From the NCBI RefSeq assembly GCF_010500955.1, contig NZ_QVMJ01000032.1, positions 1-64,000 on the forward strand: DNA of 64,000 bases, read 5' to 3'. Below the pieces are notes generated by a model. It did no database searches, was not told the origin of the DNA, and worked only from the letters and a program-made list of their open reading frames with translations. The position numbers were made by a program, and so were the translations under genes. Every line of letters begins with the position of its first letter. The stretch's first letter is position 1. Shown here piece after piece: positions 7,336-16,145 of the stretch. This DNA comes from Bacteroides sp. 519 (GTDB lineage: Bacteria > Bacteroidota > Bacteroidia > Bacteroidales > Bacteroidaceae).

Positions 7336-9945
7336 ATGCTTAATAATATAAACCGGATTTGGCTGATTTTTCTGCTACTAATTTATTCTCTTTATACAGA
7401 AGCCTCCGAACGTTCTGTATACAATGTTCTTTTTGTACAATCTTACACAGAGAAAGATACAGGAAGTGAAGAATTATCAGAAGGATTAAAAAATGGGTTT
7501 AATGCTAATTCCATATCAGCAAATATTGAGGTTAAATATCTGAATAGCCGGTTGTATAACTCGGACGAGGAAGAAGAACTGATGCGTAAATTCTGTAAAG
7601 AAGCTACAGCCCGTGGTGCAGATTTGATTGTTGTATCTAACGATGAGGCTTTGTACAGCTTGCTTAACTGTGGTGACTCTTTGCCTTTTCGGGTTCCTGT
7701 GGTTTTCTTCGGGGTTGCTTTTCCCAATCAGCCTTTAATGAGTAAATATAAAAACATTACAGGTACTACCTTGCCACATCCTTATGATGTTGTGCTCGAA
7801 ACAGCAAAAAAAGTTTTTCCGGAGCGGTACAAAGTTGTAATGGTAAGTGAAGATACTGTATTAGGACGTAAAGGAACCGGAATGTTTCAGCGTTATTGGC
7901 CCGATTTCTTCAACAAAAATACAAACTACGAACTACAAACATATAACATAACACATGATCCTTTGACAGATATTCTTGGTGATATTCAAATATCCCAGGA
8001 TGCACAGAAATCAATTATGGTTGTTCCGTATTGGGGGTTATACATGACTTCAATATCGAAAGTATCAAAAGCTCCCACTTTTACTCTTTGTGGTACAGCC
8101 TTACTCAATGGAGTGTTTTGTGCCATAGGTCCGGATATGTATAAGGATGCAGTACAAGCAGCAAACATTGCCAGCCGTGTTTTATTGGGCGAGAAAACGT
8201 ATAATATTCCAGTAACCGAAAGCAGTTTCCAACTAACATTTGATTATAAGCAATTGAAGTTTTTTAATGTAAAGAAAGATCAGTTGCCCCGTGGAAGTGT
8301 GATTATAAATGAACCTTACATAGAAAAGTATGCAGTAATCATAATTCTGTTCTATACTCTTCTTCTGGGTTTACTTGTATTTATTGTAGTAAGGTTGATC
8401 TTGAAATATCGTCGCGAATCCCGCAAGCGAATACATGCCCAAACAAAACTGCTTGTTCAAAACAGATTGATTGCACAAAGAAATGAATTCGATCACATCT
8501 TTCACTCAATTCGCGATGCTGTGGTTACCTATGGTACCGATTTTAGGATACATTTTGTAAACAAGGCATTGCTACAAATGCTGAATATTCAGGAAGATAT
8601 TGATGCAGTTCCTTCACGCCCTTTCGAAGGACAGGAGGCACAGACCTTGATTGCTCTCTATAATAATGGTACAGATATCCTTATGCCCTTATTGCAAAAA
8701 GTGAGTAAGGAAGGTGTAAATCTAATTATCCCCGAAAATAGTTTTATTAAAGATGTACATAGCAACAATTACTTTCCTGTATCCGGCGAGATTGTTCCTT
8801 TATACGATAAAAACAAGCAAACAGGTTTGGTTTTTACTTTCCGTAATGTATCGGAGGTTGCTATGCAGAAGCACTTTTTCAGCTTGGCAGTTGAAGAAAG
8901 CTCCATCTATCCCTTACAATATAGTACTGTTACAAATACATTTATTTTTCCTGTGGGTTATATGAACCACATGGGATTTGAAGGAACTTTTCTTTCCAAA
9001 GAAAAAATGAACAACAATATTCATCCGGCCGATTTGCCCGAGGTGTTAAATGGTTTTGAGGATATTCTAGGTGGAAAGAGATGTACAAACCGGTTAACTT
9101 TCAGGCAACGGAATAATACAGGCAATTATGAATGGTGGGAGTTTCGTCTTTCAGTTCTTTCGGGCTTAACCATAGATTCGCCTTATAGTATTTTGGGCGT
9201 TTGTCAAAGTGTACAACGATACAAATCAACCGAAGAAGAATTAATTGCAGCACGAGACAGGGCGTTGGAATCCGATAAATTGAAAACAGCTTTTCTAGCC
9301 AATATGAGTCACGAAATACGGACCCCATTAAATGCTATTGTAGGATTCTCCGATTTGTTGAAGAACTATAAAATGTTTACCGATGAAGAGATTCGTGAGT
9401 TTGTTGTAATTGTGAATGATAACTGTGAGTTGCTGCTGACACTGATAAATGATATCCTCGACCTGTCGAGAGTAGAAGCTGGGAGCATGGATTTCCAACT
9501 ATCACCTTATTATCTGCCTCTGATTATGCAGGAAATATACGATTCGCAAAAATTATCCATGCCCCAAGGCGTTGAACTAGTACTGCAAATCCCCGAGAAT
9601 AGCGAAAGAACAATATTAACAGACTGTGTTAGGCTGAAACAGGTAATCAATAATTTAATAGGTAATGCAATAAAATTCACCTTGCAAGGCTCTATTGAAT
9701 TTGGATACACCGAAGAGGAAGAGCATTATACTACCTTTTTTGTAAAAGATACAGGGGCGGGTATTTCGCAAGAAGATCAGGAACGTATTTTTGAACGCTT
9801 TTATAAAGTAGATAGTTTTACTCAGGGAGCCGGATTAGGGCTTAGTATTTCTCAAACCATTGTAAATAGATTAAAAGGAACCATAAATGTAACTTCGCAT
9901 ATAGGCAAAGGTACCTGTTTCACTGTTAGAATACCCAATAGTTGA
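7336..9945 (+). CDS. Sensor histidine kinase with periplasmic ABC-type substrate-binding-like domain
   Basis: This is a membrane sensor of about 869 aa. A signal peptide (MLNNINRIWLIFLLLIYSLYTEA) leads into a periplasmic domain (about 25-320) resembling ABC-type solute-binding proteins (YNVLFVQSYTEKDTGSEELSEG; PVVFFGVAF). One transmembrane helix follows (IIILFYTLLLGLLVFIVV), then two PAS-like regions and a HisKA domain with the phospho-acceptor H659 in NMSHEIRTPLNAI. The C-terminal HATPase shows DCVRLKQVINNLIGNAIKF, DTGAGI and GAGLGLSI. There is no receiver domain. The ATG at 7336 is used because a -7 box lies at 7305-7312. No dedicated response regulator is adjacent, since the downstream NtrC-type regulator has its own kinase. 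The ligand is unknown. Confidence 0.88.
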   Translation: MLNNINRIWLIFLLLIYSLYTEASERSVYNVLFVQSYTEKDTGSEELSEGLKNGFNANSISANIEVKYLNSRLYNSDEEEELMRKFCKEATARGADLIVVSNDEALYSLLNCGDSLPFRVPVVFFGVAFPNQPLMSKYKNITGTTLPHPYDVVLETAKKVFPERYKVVMVSEDTVLGRKGTGMFQRYWPDFFNKNTNYELQTYNITHDPLTDILGDIQISQDAQKSIMVVPYWGLYMTSISKVSKAPTFTLCGTALLNGVFCAIGPDMYKDAVQAANIASRVLLGEKTYNIPVTESSFQLTFDYKQLKFFNVKKDQLPRGSVIINEPYIEKYAVIIILFYTLLLGLLVFIVVRLILKYRRESRKRIHAQTKLLVQNRLIAQRNEFDHIFHSIRDAVVTYGTDFRIHFVNKALLQMLNIQEDIDAVPSRPFEGQEAQTLIALYNNGTDILMPLLQKVSKEGVNLIIPENSFIKDVHSNNYFPVSGEIVPLYDKNKQTGLVFTFRNVSEVAMQKHFFSLAVEESSIYPLQYSTVTNTFIFPVGYMNHMGFEGTFLSKEKMNNNIHPADLPEVLNGFEDILGGKRCTNRLTFRQRNNTGNYEWWEFRLSVLSGLTIDSPYSILGVCQSVQRYKSTEEELIAARDRALESDKLKTAFLANMSHEIRTPLNAIVGFSDLLKNYKMFTDEEIREFVVIVNDNCELLLTLINDILDLSRVEAGSMDFQLSPYYLPLIMQEIYDSQKLSMPQGVELVLQIPENSERTILTDCVRLKQVINNLIGNAIKFTLQGSIEFGYTEEEEHYTTFFVKDTGAGISQEDQERIFERFYKVDSFTQGAGLGLSISQTIVNRLKGTINVTSHIGKGTCFTVRIPNS

Positions 9946-9953
9946 AAGTTGAT

Positions 9954-9991
9954 TCTGAACAAACTGTTCATTTTCGGACATGTGGTTCAGA
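9954..9991. promoter_or_regulatory. Candidate operator upstream of the tolC-like gene
   Basis: TCTGAAC (9954-9960) and GTTCAGA (9985-9991) form an inverted repeat about 35-70 nt upstream of the sigma-54-like site. It could be an enhancer-binding site or a weak terminator of the preceding gene. Confidence 0.3.
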
Positions 9992-10024
9992 TGTCAATGT
10001 GCAGATAATTAGTGTGTTATCTTT

Positions 10025-10041
10025 TTGGCATACCGTTTGAC
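10025..10041 (+). promoter_or_regulatory. Sigma-54-like -24/-12 promoter
   Basis: TTGGCA, five bases, then TTTGAC gives GG-N10-GA, one base from the GG-N10-GC sigma-54 rule. It ends about 43 nt before the tolC ATG. The operon encodes a sigma-54 activator, so autoregulation through this site is plausible. Confidence 0.4.
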
Positions 10042-10084
10042 TCATCTTTTTCATAATTAGTAAAACACCGAAATAAATCCATAT

Positions 10085-11560
10085 ATGAAAAAGAAGATAC
10101 TTTTTGCATTGTTAGTTTCGTGGCTTGCATGGCCATCTTATAGTCAAAACGAACGGAAGATAACCTTGCCCGAAGCAATAGCATTGGCTCGTGTACAATC
10201 TGTAGATGCAGCAGTTGCGTTAAACGAGTTAAAAACCTCTTACTGGGAATACAGAACTTTCAGGGCCGATTTATTGCCCGAAGTAAATTTTACAGGTACA
10301 CTACCCAATTACAATAAATCTTATACACGTTATCAGCAGGAAGACGGTTCGTACACATTTGTGCGTAATAATTCTTTAGGCATATCCGGCGAGTTGTCCA
10401 TCGATCAGAATATATGGTTTACAGGGGGTAAACTGTCAGTGTCGTCGTCTTTAGATTATATCAAGCAAATGGGAGCGAACGGGAAAGAAGTGTTTATGTC
10501 TATCCCTATCGGCTTAAAACTTACCCAGCCGATTTTTGGAGTAAATCATCTTAAGTGGAGCCGCCGGATTGAACCGGTTAAATACGAAGAAGCCAAAGCC
10601 GGTTTTATAACAGCTACCGAAGAAGTAACTATGCGAACCATTAATTACTTTTTTAATCTTTTGCTGGCTAAAGAAAACCTGGGAACCGCAAAACAAAATG
10701 AAGAAAATGCCAATCGGTTGTACGAAGTAGCTGTTGCCAAACGAAGAATGGGACAAATTTCAGAAAATGAATTGCTGCAACTTAAACTAGCTTCGCTTAA
10801 AGCTCAGGCATCGTTAACAGAAGCCGAAAGCAATTTAAATGCGAATATGTTTCAATTACGTGCCTTCTTAGGATTGTCGGAAACGGAAATACTTGAACCT
10901 GTATTACCCCAATCGGCACCAGCTTTACGAATGGAATATAACGATGTGTTGGATAAAGCTCTGCAAAGAAATTCTTTTGCACAGAATATTCGTCGCAGGC
11001 AGTTGGAGGCCGATTACAGTGTGGCCACCGCAAAAGGTAACATGCGCGAAATTAACTTATATGCCAGTGTAGGCTATACCGGACAAGATAAAACGTTATC
11101 TTCCTCCTATCGTAATTTGCTGGATAATCAGGTTATTGAGGTAGGTGTTACAATACCTCTGCTTGATTGGGGCAAACGGCGTGGAAAAGTAAAGGTAGCC
11201 GAAAGTAACCGGGAGGTAGTGTTATCGCGTATACGTCAGGAGCAAATGAATTTTAATCAGGATATCTTCTTGTTGGTAGAGAAGTTTAATAATCAGTTGG
11301 CACAGCTAACCATTGCAGATGAGGCCGACCAGATTGCACAAAAAAGATACAAAACCAGTATTGAAACATTTTTGATAGGCAAAATCAATACACTTGATTT
11401 GAATGATGCACAAACATCGAAAGATGATGCCCGCCAAAAACATATACAGGAAATGTTTTATTATTGGTACTATTATTATCAACTCCGTAGCCTCACACTA
11501 TGGGATTTTGAACGAAACACTCAACTGGAAGTTGATTTTAAGATGAGTATTGAGCTGTGA
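10085..11560 (+). CDS. TolC-family outer-membrane efflux channel protein
   Basis: This 491-aa protein has a signal peptide (MKKKILFALLVSWLAWPSYSQ) and the two internal halves of the outer-membrane efflux family. Each half has long coiled-coil helices (LLAKENLGTAKQNEENANRLYEVA; LVEKFNNQLAQLTIADEADQIAQKRY) and beta-barrel strands (IEVGVTIPLLDWGKRRGKV, the typical second-half motif). TolC homologues form trimeric exit ducts for tripartite ABC or RND pumps. No membrane-fusion protein or pump gene is present nearby, which is unusual. The gene is followed by a sigma-54 regulator and kinase, in the order often seen for envelope-stress efflux operons. Its last codons and stop overlap a TGAGTATTGAG repeat. 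Confidence 0.88.
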   Translation: MKKKILFALLVSWLAWPSYSQNERKITLPEAIALARVQSVDAAVALNELKTSYWEYRTFRADLLPEVNFTGTLPNYNKSYTRYQQEDGSYTFVRNNSLGISGELSIDQNIWFTGGKLSVSSSLDYIKQMGANGKEVFMSIPIGLKLTQPIFGVNHLKWSRRIEPVKYEEAKAGFITATEEVTMRTINYFFNLLLAKENLGTAKQNEENANRLYEVAVAKRRMGQISENELLQLKLASLKAQASLTEAESNLNANMFQLRAFLGLSETEILEPVLPQSAPALRMEYNDVLDKALQRNSFAQNIRRRQLEADYSVATAKGNMREINLYASVGYTGQDKTLSSSYRNLLDNQVIEVGVTIPLLDWGKRRGKVKVAESNREVVLSRIRQEQMNFNQDIFLLVEKFNNQLAQLTIADEADQIAQKRYKTSIETFLIGKINTLDLNDAQTSKDDARQKHIQEMFYYWYYYYQLRSLTLWDFERNTQLEVDFKMSIEL

Positions 11561-11727
11561 TGAGTATTGAGTTATGAGTTTTGAGTTTTGAGTTTGCTCT
11601 GCGGTATGTGTGGTATAATGAATTTAAAACTCAGAACTATTTTGTACTTTTGTACCAACTCATAACTCAATACTCACAACTCAAAACTCACAACTCAATA
11701 CTCACAACTCATAACTCAATACTCAAA
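11546..11727. repeat. TGAGTATTGAG / ACTCAATACTCA heptamer hairpin
   Basis: The left arm is tandem GAGTTATGAGTTTTGAG and the right arm is tandem ACTCAAAACTCACAACTC. The arms separate the tolC stop from the regulator start. In-frame translation of the right arm would add 49 artefactual residues to the regulator, so the start at 11728 is chosen. Confidence 0.75.
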
Positions 11728-13074
11728 ATGATACTAATAATAGATGACGACTCTTCCATACGTTCCTCTCTTAGCTTTATGCTGAAGCGAGCCGGATACG
11801 ATCGCCATGCAGTTTCTACACCCAAAGAGGCGATTGAAGTTGTACGATCAACCCAACCAGATTTAATATTGATGGACATGAACTTTACCTTGTCTACCAA
11901 CGGAGAAGAAGGATTAACACTTCTCAGGCAAGTTAAGATTTTCCATCCCGATGTTCCGGTTATTTTGATGACTGCCTGGGGAAGCATAGAACTTGCTGTA
12001 CAAGGAATGCAGGCTGGTGCTTTCGACTTTATAACCAAACCCTGGAACAATGCTGCGCTGTTGCAACGTATAGAAACAGCTTTAGAATTATCTACTTCCG
12101 AGAAAGAGACCACCAAAGAGCAAACCTCCTTGTTAAAAAGAAGCAACATTATAGGAAACTCCAAGGAGCTGAATGATGTTTTAAATACAGTTGCCCGGAT
12201 TGCTGCTACCAATGCTTCGGTATTAATAACAGGCGAAAGTGGTACAGGTAAAGAACTGATTGCCGAAGCCATTCACAAAAACAGTCAACGGGCCAAACAA
12301 GCATTTGTAAAGGTAAACCTGGGAGGTATTTCTCAAAGTCTTTTCGAAAGTGAAATGTTCGGGCACAAAAAGGGAGCTTTTACCGATGCTACATCCGATA
12401 GAATTGGGCGCTTTGAACTAGCCGATAAAGGTTCTATCTTTCTGGATGAAATAGGTGATCTGGATTTATCTTGTCAGGTTAAACTCTTGCGGGTGTTACA
12501 AGATCAAACCTTCGAGGTATTAGGCGATAGTCGTCCACGTAAAACAGATGTCAGGGTGATAAGTGCTACCAATGCCGATTTACGTAAAATGGTTACTGCC
12601 CATACTTTTCGCGAAGATCTTTTTTACCGCATCAATCTGATAACCATACATCTGCCTGCACTTCGCGAGCGTAGGGATGATATACCGTTACTGGCTCGTC
12701 ATTTTGCTGATAACTTATCAAAAATGAATGGCCTGCCTTTGGTTGAATTTTCATCGGATGCAATAACTTTCCTTACCCGGTTACCCTATTCGGGAAACAT
12801 CCGGGAACTTAAAAATCTGGTTGAAAGAACCATCCTGATGAGTGGTAAGTCGCGTGTAGACTCTTCCGATTTTGAACAACAGCATATTTATAGGGATGAG
12901 CAAGTAGGAAATACCAATCTGGCAGGAATGACATTAGACGAAATTGAACGTCAAACCATTGTTCAGGCTCTTGAACGGCATAAAGGCAACCTTAGTAAGG
13001 TAGCTACAGCATTAGGTGTAAGTCGTGCTGCTTTATATCGCAGGCTAGAGAAATATGGGATAAAAGAGGAATAA
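11728..13074 (+). CDS. Sigma-54-dependent response regulator (NtrC family)
   Basis: This 448-aa protein has a receiver domain (1-120) with acidic pocket D6-D8 and phospho-acceptor D50 (LILMDMNFT). The AAA+ sigma-54 activation domain (about 140-370) has Walker A GESGTGKE, the sigma-54 loop GAFTDA (a common variant of GAFTGA), Walker B GSIFLDEIGDL and the R-finger region. The C-terminal Fis-type HTH is NLSKVATALGVSRAALYRRLEKYG. It activates sigma-54 promoters on phosphorylation, most likely by the kinase encoded 28 nt downstream. A sigma-54-like site precedes the tolC gene. The start is set at 11728 because everything upstream is repeat sequence. Confidence 0.94.
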   Translation: MILIIDDDSSIRSSLSFMLKRAGYDRHAVSTPKEAIEVVRSTQPDLILMDMNFTLSTNGEEGLTLLRQVKIFHPDVPVILMTAWGSIELAVQGMQAGAFDFITKPWNNAALLQRIETALELSTSEKETTKEQTSLLKRSNIIGNSKELNDVLNTVARIAATNASVLITGESGTGKELIAEAIHKNSQRAKQAFVKVNLGGISQSLFESEMFGHKKGAFTDATSDRIGRFELADKGSIFLDEIGDLDLSCQVKLLRVLQDQTFEVLGDSRPRKTDVRVISATNADLRKMVTAHTFREDLFYRINLITIHLPALRERRDDIPLLARHFADNLSKMNGLPLVEFSSDAITFLTRLPYSGNIRELKNLVERTILMSGKSRVDSSDFEQQHIYRDEQVGNTNLAGMTLDEIERQTIVQALERHKGNLSKVATALGVSRAALYRRLEKYGIKEE

Positions 13075-13102
13075 AAGTAGATAAAGATGATAAAGGACCC
13101 CC

Positions 13103-14395
13103 ATGCGTATAAAAGGACTATTCGTTATTTTAGCAATTTTGATTTTAGCAATTATGGGATTGCTGGCATATATCGGTGCCCATTCTAAACTCTGGTTGTT
13201 TTATACCATAGAGGCTGTTATATTGATAACAATCGGTTATCTGGTATTCTTTTATCGGAAAATAGTTAAACCGTTGCATACAATAGGAAACGGAATGGAA
13301 TTATTACGTGAACAGGACTTCAGCAGTCGCCTGACACGAGTAGGAGAGGAGGAGGCAGACCGTATTGTAGCCGTTTTCAATAAAATGATGGAACAACTAA
13401 AAGAAGAACGTTTGCGATTGCGCGAGCAGAACCATTTCCTCGATCTGCTTATTGAAGCCTCTCCAATGGGGGTACTTATTGTTTCGATGGATGGTGAGAT
13501 TACACAGTGTAATCCTATGGCTTTGCGAATACTTGGTATATCCAATACCGAAGTTAACGGCAAATATCTCTCGGAAATAGACTCTCCATTAGCTGCCGAA
13601 TTGTTAACTATTCCCCGTTCCGAAACCAGAACAGTGCGTTTGAATGATGCTAATATTTATAAGTGTACCCATTCTTCGTTTATTGATCATGGTTTTCCAC
13701 ATCCGTTTTATCTGGTTGAAAGCTTGACTGATGAAGTTATAAAGGCAGAGAAAAGAGCTTATGAAAAAGTAATCCGCATGATAGCACATGAGGTAAATAA
13801 TACTACTGCCGGCATAACCTCTACATTAGATACAGTAGATGATGCCTTATCGGAAGTAAGTGATACCGAAGATATTCGCGAGGTTATGAGTGTTTGCATT
13901 GAACGTTGTTACTCGATGAGTCGTTTTATAACCCGTTTTGCTGATGTGGTTAAAATACCCGAACCTCATTTATCACCGGTTAACCTCAACGATCTTGCTT
14001 TTACCTGTAAACGCTTTATGGAAGGCATGTGCGCAGAAAGGAATATAACCATATCTTTAGATACTGCTAAAGTGCCCGAAGTTTATTTAGATCATTCTCT
14101 CTTTGAACAGGTATTGGTAAATATAATAAAGAATGCAGCCGAAAGTATTGAAAGCAACGGAGAGATAATTATTCGTACAGCTTCACCTGCATCAATTGAA
14201 ATAATTGATAATGGAAAAGGTATTTCTAAAGATACAGAAGAGAAAATATTCACACCTTTCTTTTCAACCAAACCAAACGGACAAGGTATTGGACTTATTT
14301 TTATTCGTGAAGTTCTTACCCGTCATAATTGTACCTTCTCTCTCCGTACTTACAGCGATGGGTTGACTAGGTTTAAAATTAGTTTTGAGTTTTGA
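13103..14395 (+). CDS. Sensor histidine kinase (NtrB/NtrY-like), partner of the sigma-54 regulator
   Basis: This 430-aa protein has two N-terminal membrane helices (about 5-21 and 30-48). A HAMP-like linker (VKPLHTIGNGMELLREQDFSSRLTRVGEEEADRIVAVFNKMMEQL) and a PAS domain (LIEASPMGVLIVSMDGEITQCNPMALRILGI) follow. The dimerisation/phospho-acceptor helix has H229 in MIAHEVNNTTAGITSTLD. The HATPase domain shows QVLVNIIKNAAESI, IEIIDNGKGI and FFSTKPNGQGIGL. It lies directly downstream of the regulator and is its expected phosphodonor. The C-terminus (RFKISFEF, stop TGA) is encoded by the first units of a TTTTGAG heptamer repeat, so the last few residues may have been replaced when the repeat arrived. 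Confidence 0.92.
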   Translation: MRIKGLFVILAILILAIMGLLAYIGAHSKLWLFYTIEAVILITIGYLVFFYRKIVKPLHTIGNGMELLREQDFSSRLTRVGEEEADRIVAVFNKMMEQLKEERLRLREQNHFLDLLIEASPMGVLIVSMDGEITQCNPMALRILGISNTEVNGKYLSEIDSPLAAELLTIPRSETRTVRLNDANIYKCTHSSFIDHGFPHPFYLVESLTDEVIKAEKRAYEKVIRMIAHEVNNTTAGITSTLDTVDDALSEVSDTEDIREVMSVCIERCYSMSRFITRFADVVKIPEPHLSPVNLNDLAFTCKRFMEGMCAERNITISLDTAKVPEVYLDHSLFEQVLVNIIKNAAESIESNGEIIIRTASPASIEIIDNGKGISKDTEEKIFTPFFSTKPNGQGIGLIFIREVLTRHNCTFSLRTYSDGLTRFKISFEF

Positions 14396-14793
14396 GTTTT
14401 GAGTAATGAGTTTTGAGTAGTGAGTTTTGAGTAATGCATGCGGCATCGGTTGGTAACGATGGAAGATTTTGAAGAGTAAAATTAGGCAATGTTGGTTAAA
14501 GTCGTTTGGTAAAGTGAGGTAAAGGAGGTAAAGTGAGGTAGAGTAGGTAAAGTAGGCGATGCCGCATGGATTCCCCGCCCTTGAGGGGCGGGGTGGCCTT
14601 TAGGCCGGGGCGGGGAGTGAAAACATACCGCATGGAAAATCGGTTGCACAACCTTTGAGTCCCCCCTCTCCGCCCTAAAGGGCACCTCTCCCCTCTAGGG
14701 AGAGGAATTCCATGCGGCATCGCACTACTCAACTACTTTACCTCCTCTACCTCACTTTACCTCCTTTCCCCTCTGATTTGAACCAAATATAAC
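14385..14793. repeat. Composite hairpin region with four core copies
   Basis: There is no gene here. TTTTGAG heptamers (14385-14432) carry a core ATGCGGCATCGG (about 14438). From 14507 a GAGGTAAAG arm runs to CGATGCCGCATGG (14557-14569). An inner cargo follows with GGGGCGGGG and GCCTTTAGGCC hairpins. It is mirrored by CCATGCGGCATCG (14710-14722) and a TTTACCTCC arm ending near 14770. GATTTGAACCAAA (14776-14788) is a short repeat seen again near 53570, 53720 and 54850. Confidence 0.75.
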
Positions 14794-16068
14794 TCAAAAC
14801 GAATACTGCATCAGCAAACTAACACGATTAGCTGAATTTGTTTCATTAAAATCGGTTTTCCATCCTCGCAGATATTCAGCACCAAACTTCATGTTAGAAT
14901 TAATATTCCAAAAAGTGTTGGCAACCAGATATTGTCCGTAACGGTAAGTGTTGCTGTTGGCTACCGGATATCCGTTGTTCGTATATATACGGGACTGACT
15001 GTATGTTCCCGAAACAAATACTTTAGGGGTAATATTGTATTGTAAACCGGCATACCAGCCAAGCATGGGTAAGATCTGCATTCTGCCAGGTCTGTCAGGG
15101 TCTGGTACAAGGTCCATATTTAATTTGCCCAGGTCGTTATATGCATAACCTATTCCTTTACCGTAAGTTATCTGTCCAACAAGTTTGAGGTTCTTTAATG
15201 GGTAGGTCGACATACCTCCCTGAACACCCCATCCTGTTTGTGAGTATGCCTTTTGATCGATAATACTGCTATACGTCATTGTACGGACGATACCTGCTAC
15301 CCGGAAATGACTGCTTTTCCCCCAATTGTATTGAATGTATGCAGGGAAATCGGGTGCGCGCTGAGTTTTTACAGTTGTATTATCGTTGGTAATAGCATTT
15401 ACTTGTGGCACCTCTACTGCAACTCCAAAACTCCAGTTCCTTGAAAGCACCCGTGCATAACGTAATAGAGTTGTGCGATAAAGCACCTGACCGGCAGGTC
15501 CTTCAAAATCTACAGTTGCCGGTGCAGCATTGGCATCGGTAAATGTTCCGTAATCGTATCCGGCAGTGAATCCCAGAAAAGCAACATAGGCATGATGTAG
15601 CTTGAATGTGCTGTTGCTTCCACGAAAATATCCGTTTACATATACAGTGAAGTTTCCCAATGTTTTTGTTTTACCCACAAGTTTCACAAACAAACTCGAT
15701 GAAGAGGCATCCATCTGAAATTTATTTCGGGCATAATCGCCGTTGGTACCCGGAGTTGTAATTAACGACGGATAAAAGTCTACATTATCTACCACACCAC
15801 CAAAATCATATTCGGCCACAGCTCTTACATTTCCACCAATCCCTAATGAAAAATTCCCATTGCTGTCTACTAAAACAAAACGAGGGGCTTGTGGATCGTG
15901 AAAACGTATTTGCCGGGTTACATCTGTTACATCAATAACTTCCTTTCCGGCTTTGTTGTACGATTTAAACAAGAGGTAATTGGACTCATTATCATTTTGG
16001 GCAAGGCAATTTAACGAGAATAAGCCCATTAGTAGTAATGAGCAAATTATTTTAAATTTTACTTTCAT
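14794..16068 (-). CDS. Porin-like outer-membrane beta-barrel protein (DcaP-like)
   Basis: This 424-aa protein has signal peptide MKVKFKIICSLLLMGLFSLNCLAQ and a short periplasmic N-terminal segment. A barrel follows that opens with FSLGIGGNVRAVAEYDFGGVVDNVDFYP and closes with the strand NSANRVSLLMQYSF. The strand pattern and the opening segment resemble trimeric DcaP-type porins that pass small carboxylates. It is the last gene of a minus-strand set aspT-aspD-porin, with a 77-nt gap containing a GAGGCC-AAC-GGCCTC hairpin (16126-16140). The context suggests uptake of aspartate or release of alanine across the outer membrane; that role is inferred. Confidence 0.65.
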   Translation of the reverse strand: MKVKFKIICSLLLMGLFSLNCLAQNDNESNYLLFKSYNKAGKEVIDVTDVTRQIRFHDPQAPRFVLVDSNGNFSLGIGGNVRAVAEYDFGGVVDNVDFYPSLITTPGTNGDYARNKFQMDASSSSLFVKLVGKTKTLGNFTVYVNGYFRGSNSTFKLHHAYVAFLGFTAGYDYGTFTDANAAPATVDFEGPAGQVLYRTTLLRYARVLSRNWSFGVAVEVPQVNAITNDNTTVKTQRAPDFPAYIQYNWGKSSHFRVAGIVRTMTYSSIIDQKAYSQTGWGVQGGMSTYPLKNLKLVGQITYGKGIGYAYNDLGKLNMDLVPDPDRPGRMQILPMLGWYAGLQYNITPKVFVSGTYSQSRIYTNNGYPVANSNTYRYGQYLVANTFWNINSNMKFGAEYLRGWKTDFNETNSANRVSLLMQYSF

Positions 16069-16125
16069 TTCAAATAGGTTTTGTTGTTATAGGGTTATAA
16101 TAATGGGGCAGGTTAAGTAGATATG

Positions 16126-16140
16126 GAGGCCAACGGCCTC
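16126..16140. terminator. Intercistronic stem-loop between aspD and the porin gene
   Basis: GAGGCC, loop AAC, GGCCTC forms a 6-bp GC-rich stem. No T-tract follows on the minus strand, so it is more likely a stabilising or attenuating hairpin than a full terminator. Confidence 0.35.
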
Positions 16141-16145
16141 AGGAA

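Noticed and set aside
11581..11727. Upstream start for the sigma-54 regulator
   Set aside because: The 49 added residues come from ACTCAAA repeats; the receiver domain begins at 11728.
14482..14732. Short minus-strand frames in the 14.5-kb gap
   Set aside because: They translate GAGGTAAAG arms and GC hairpins only.
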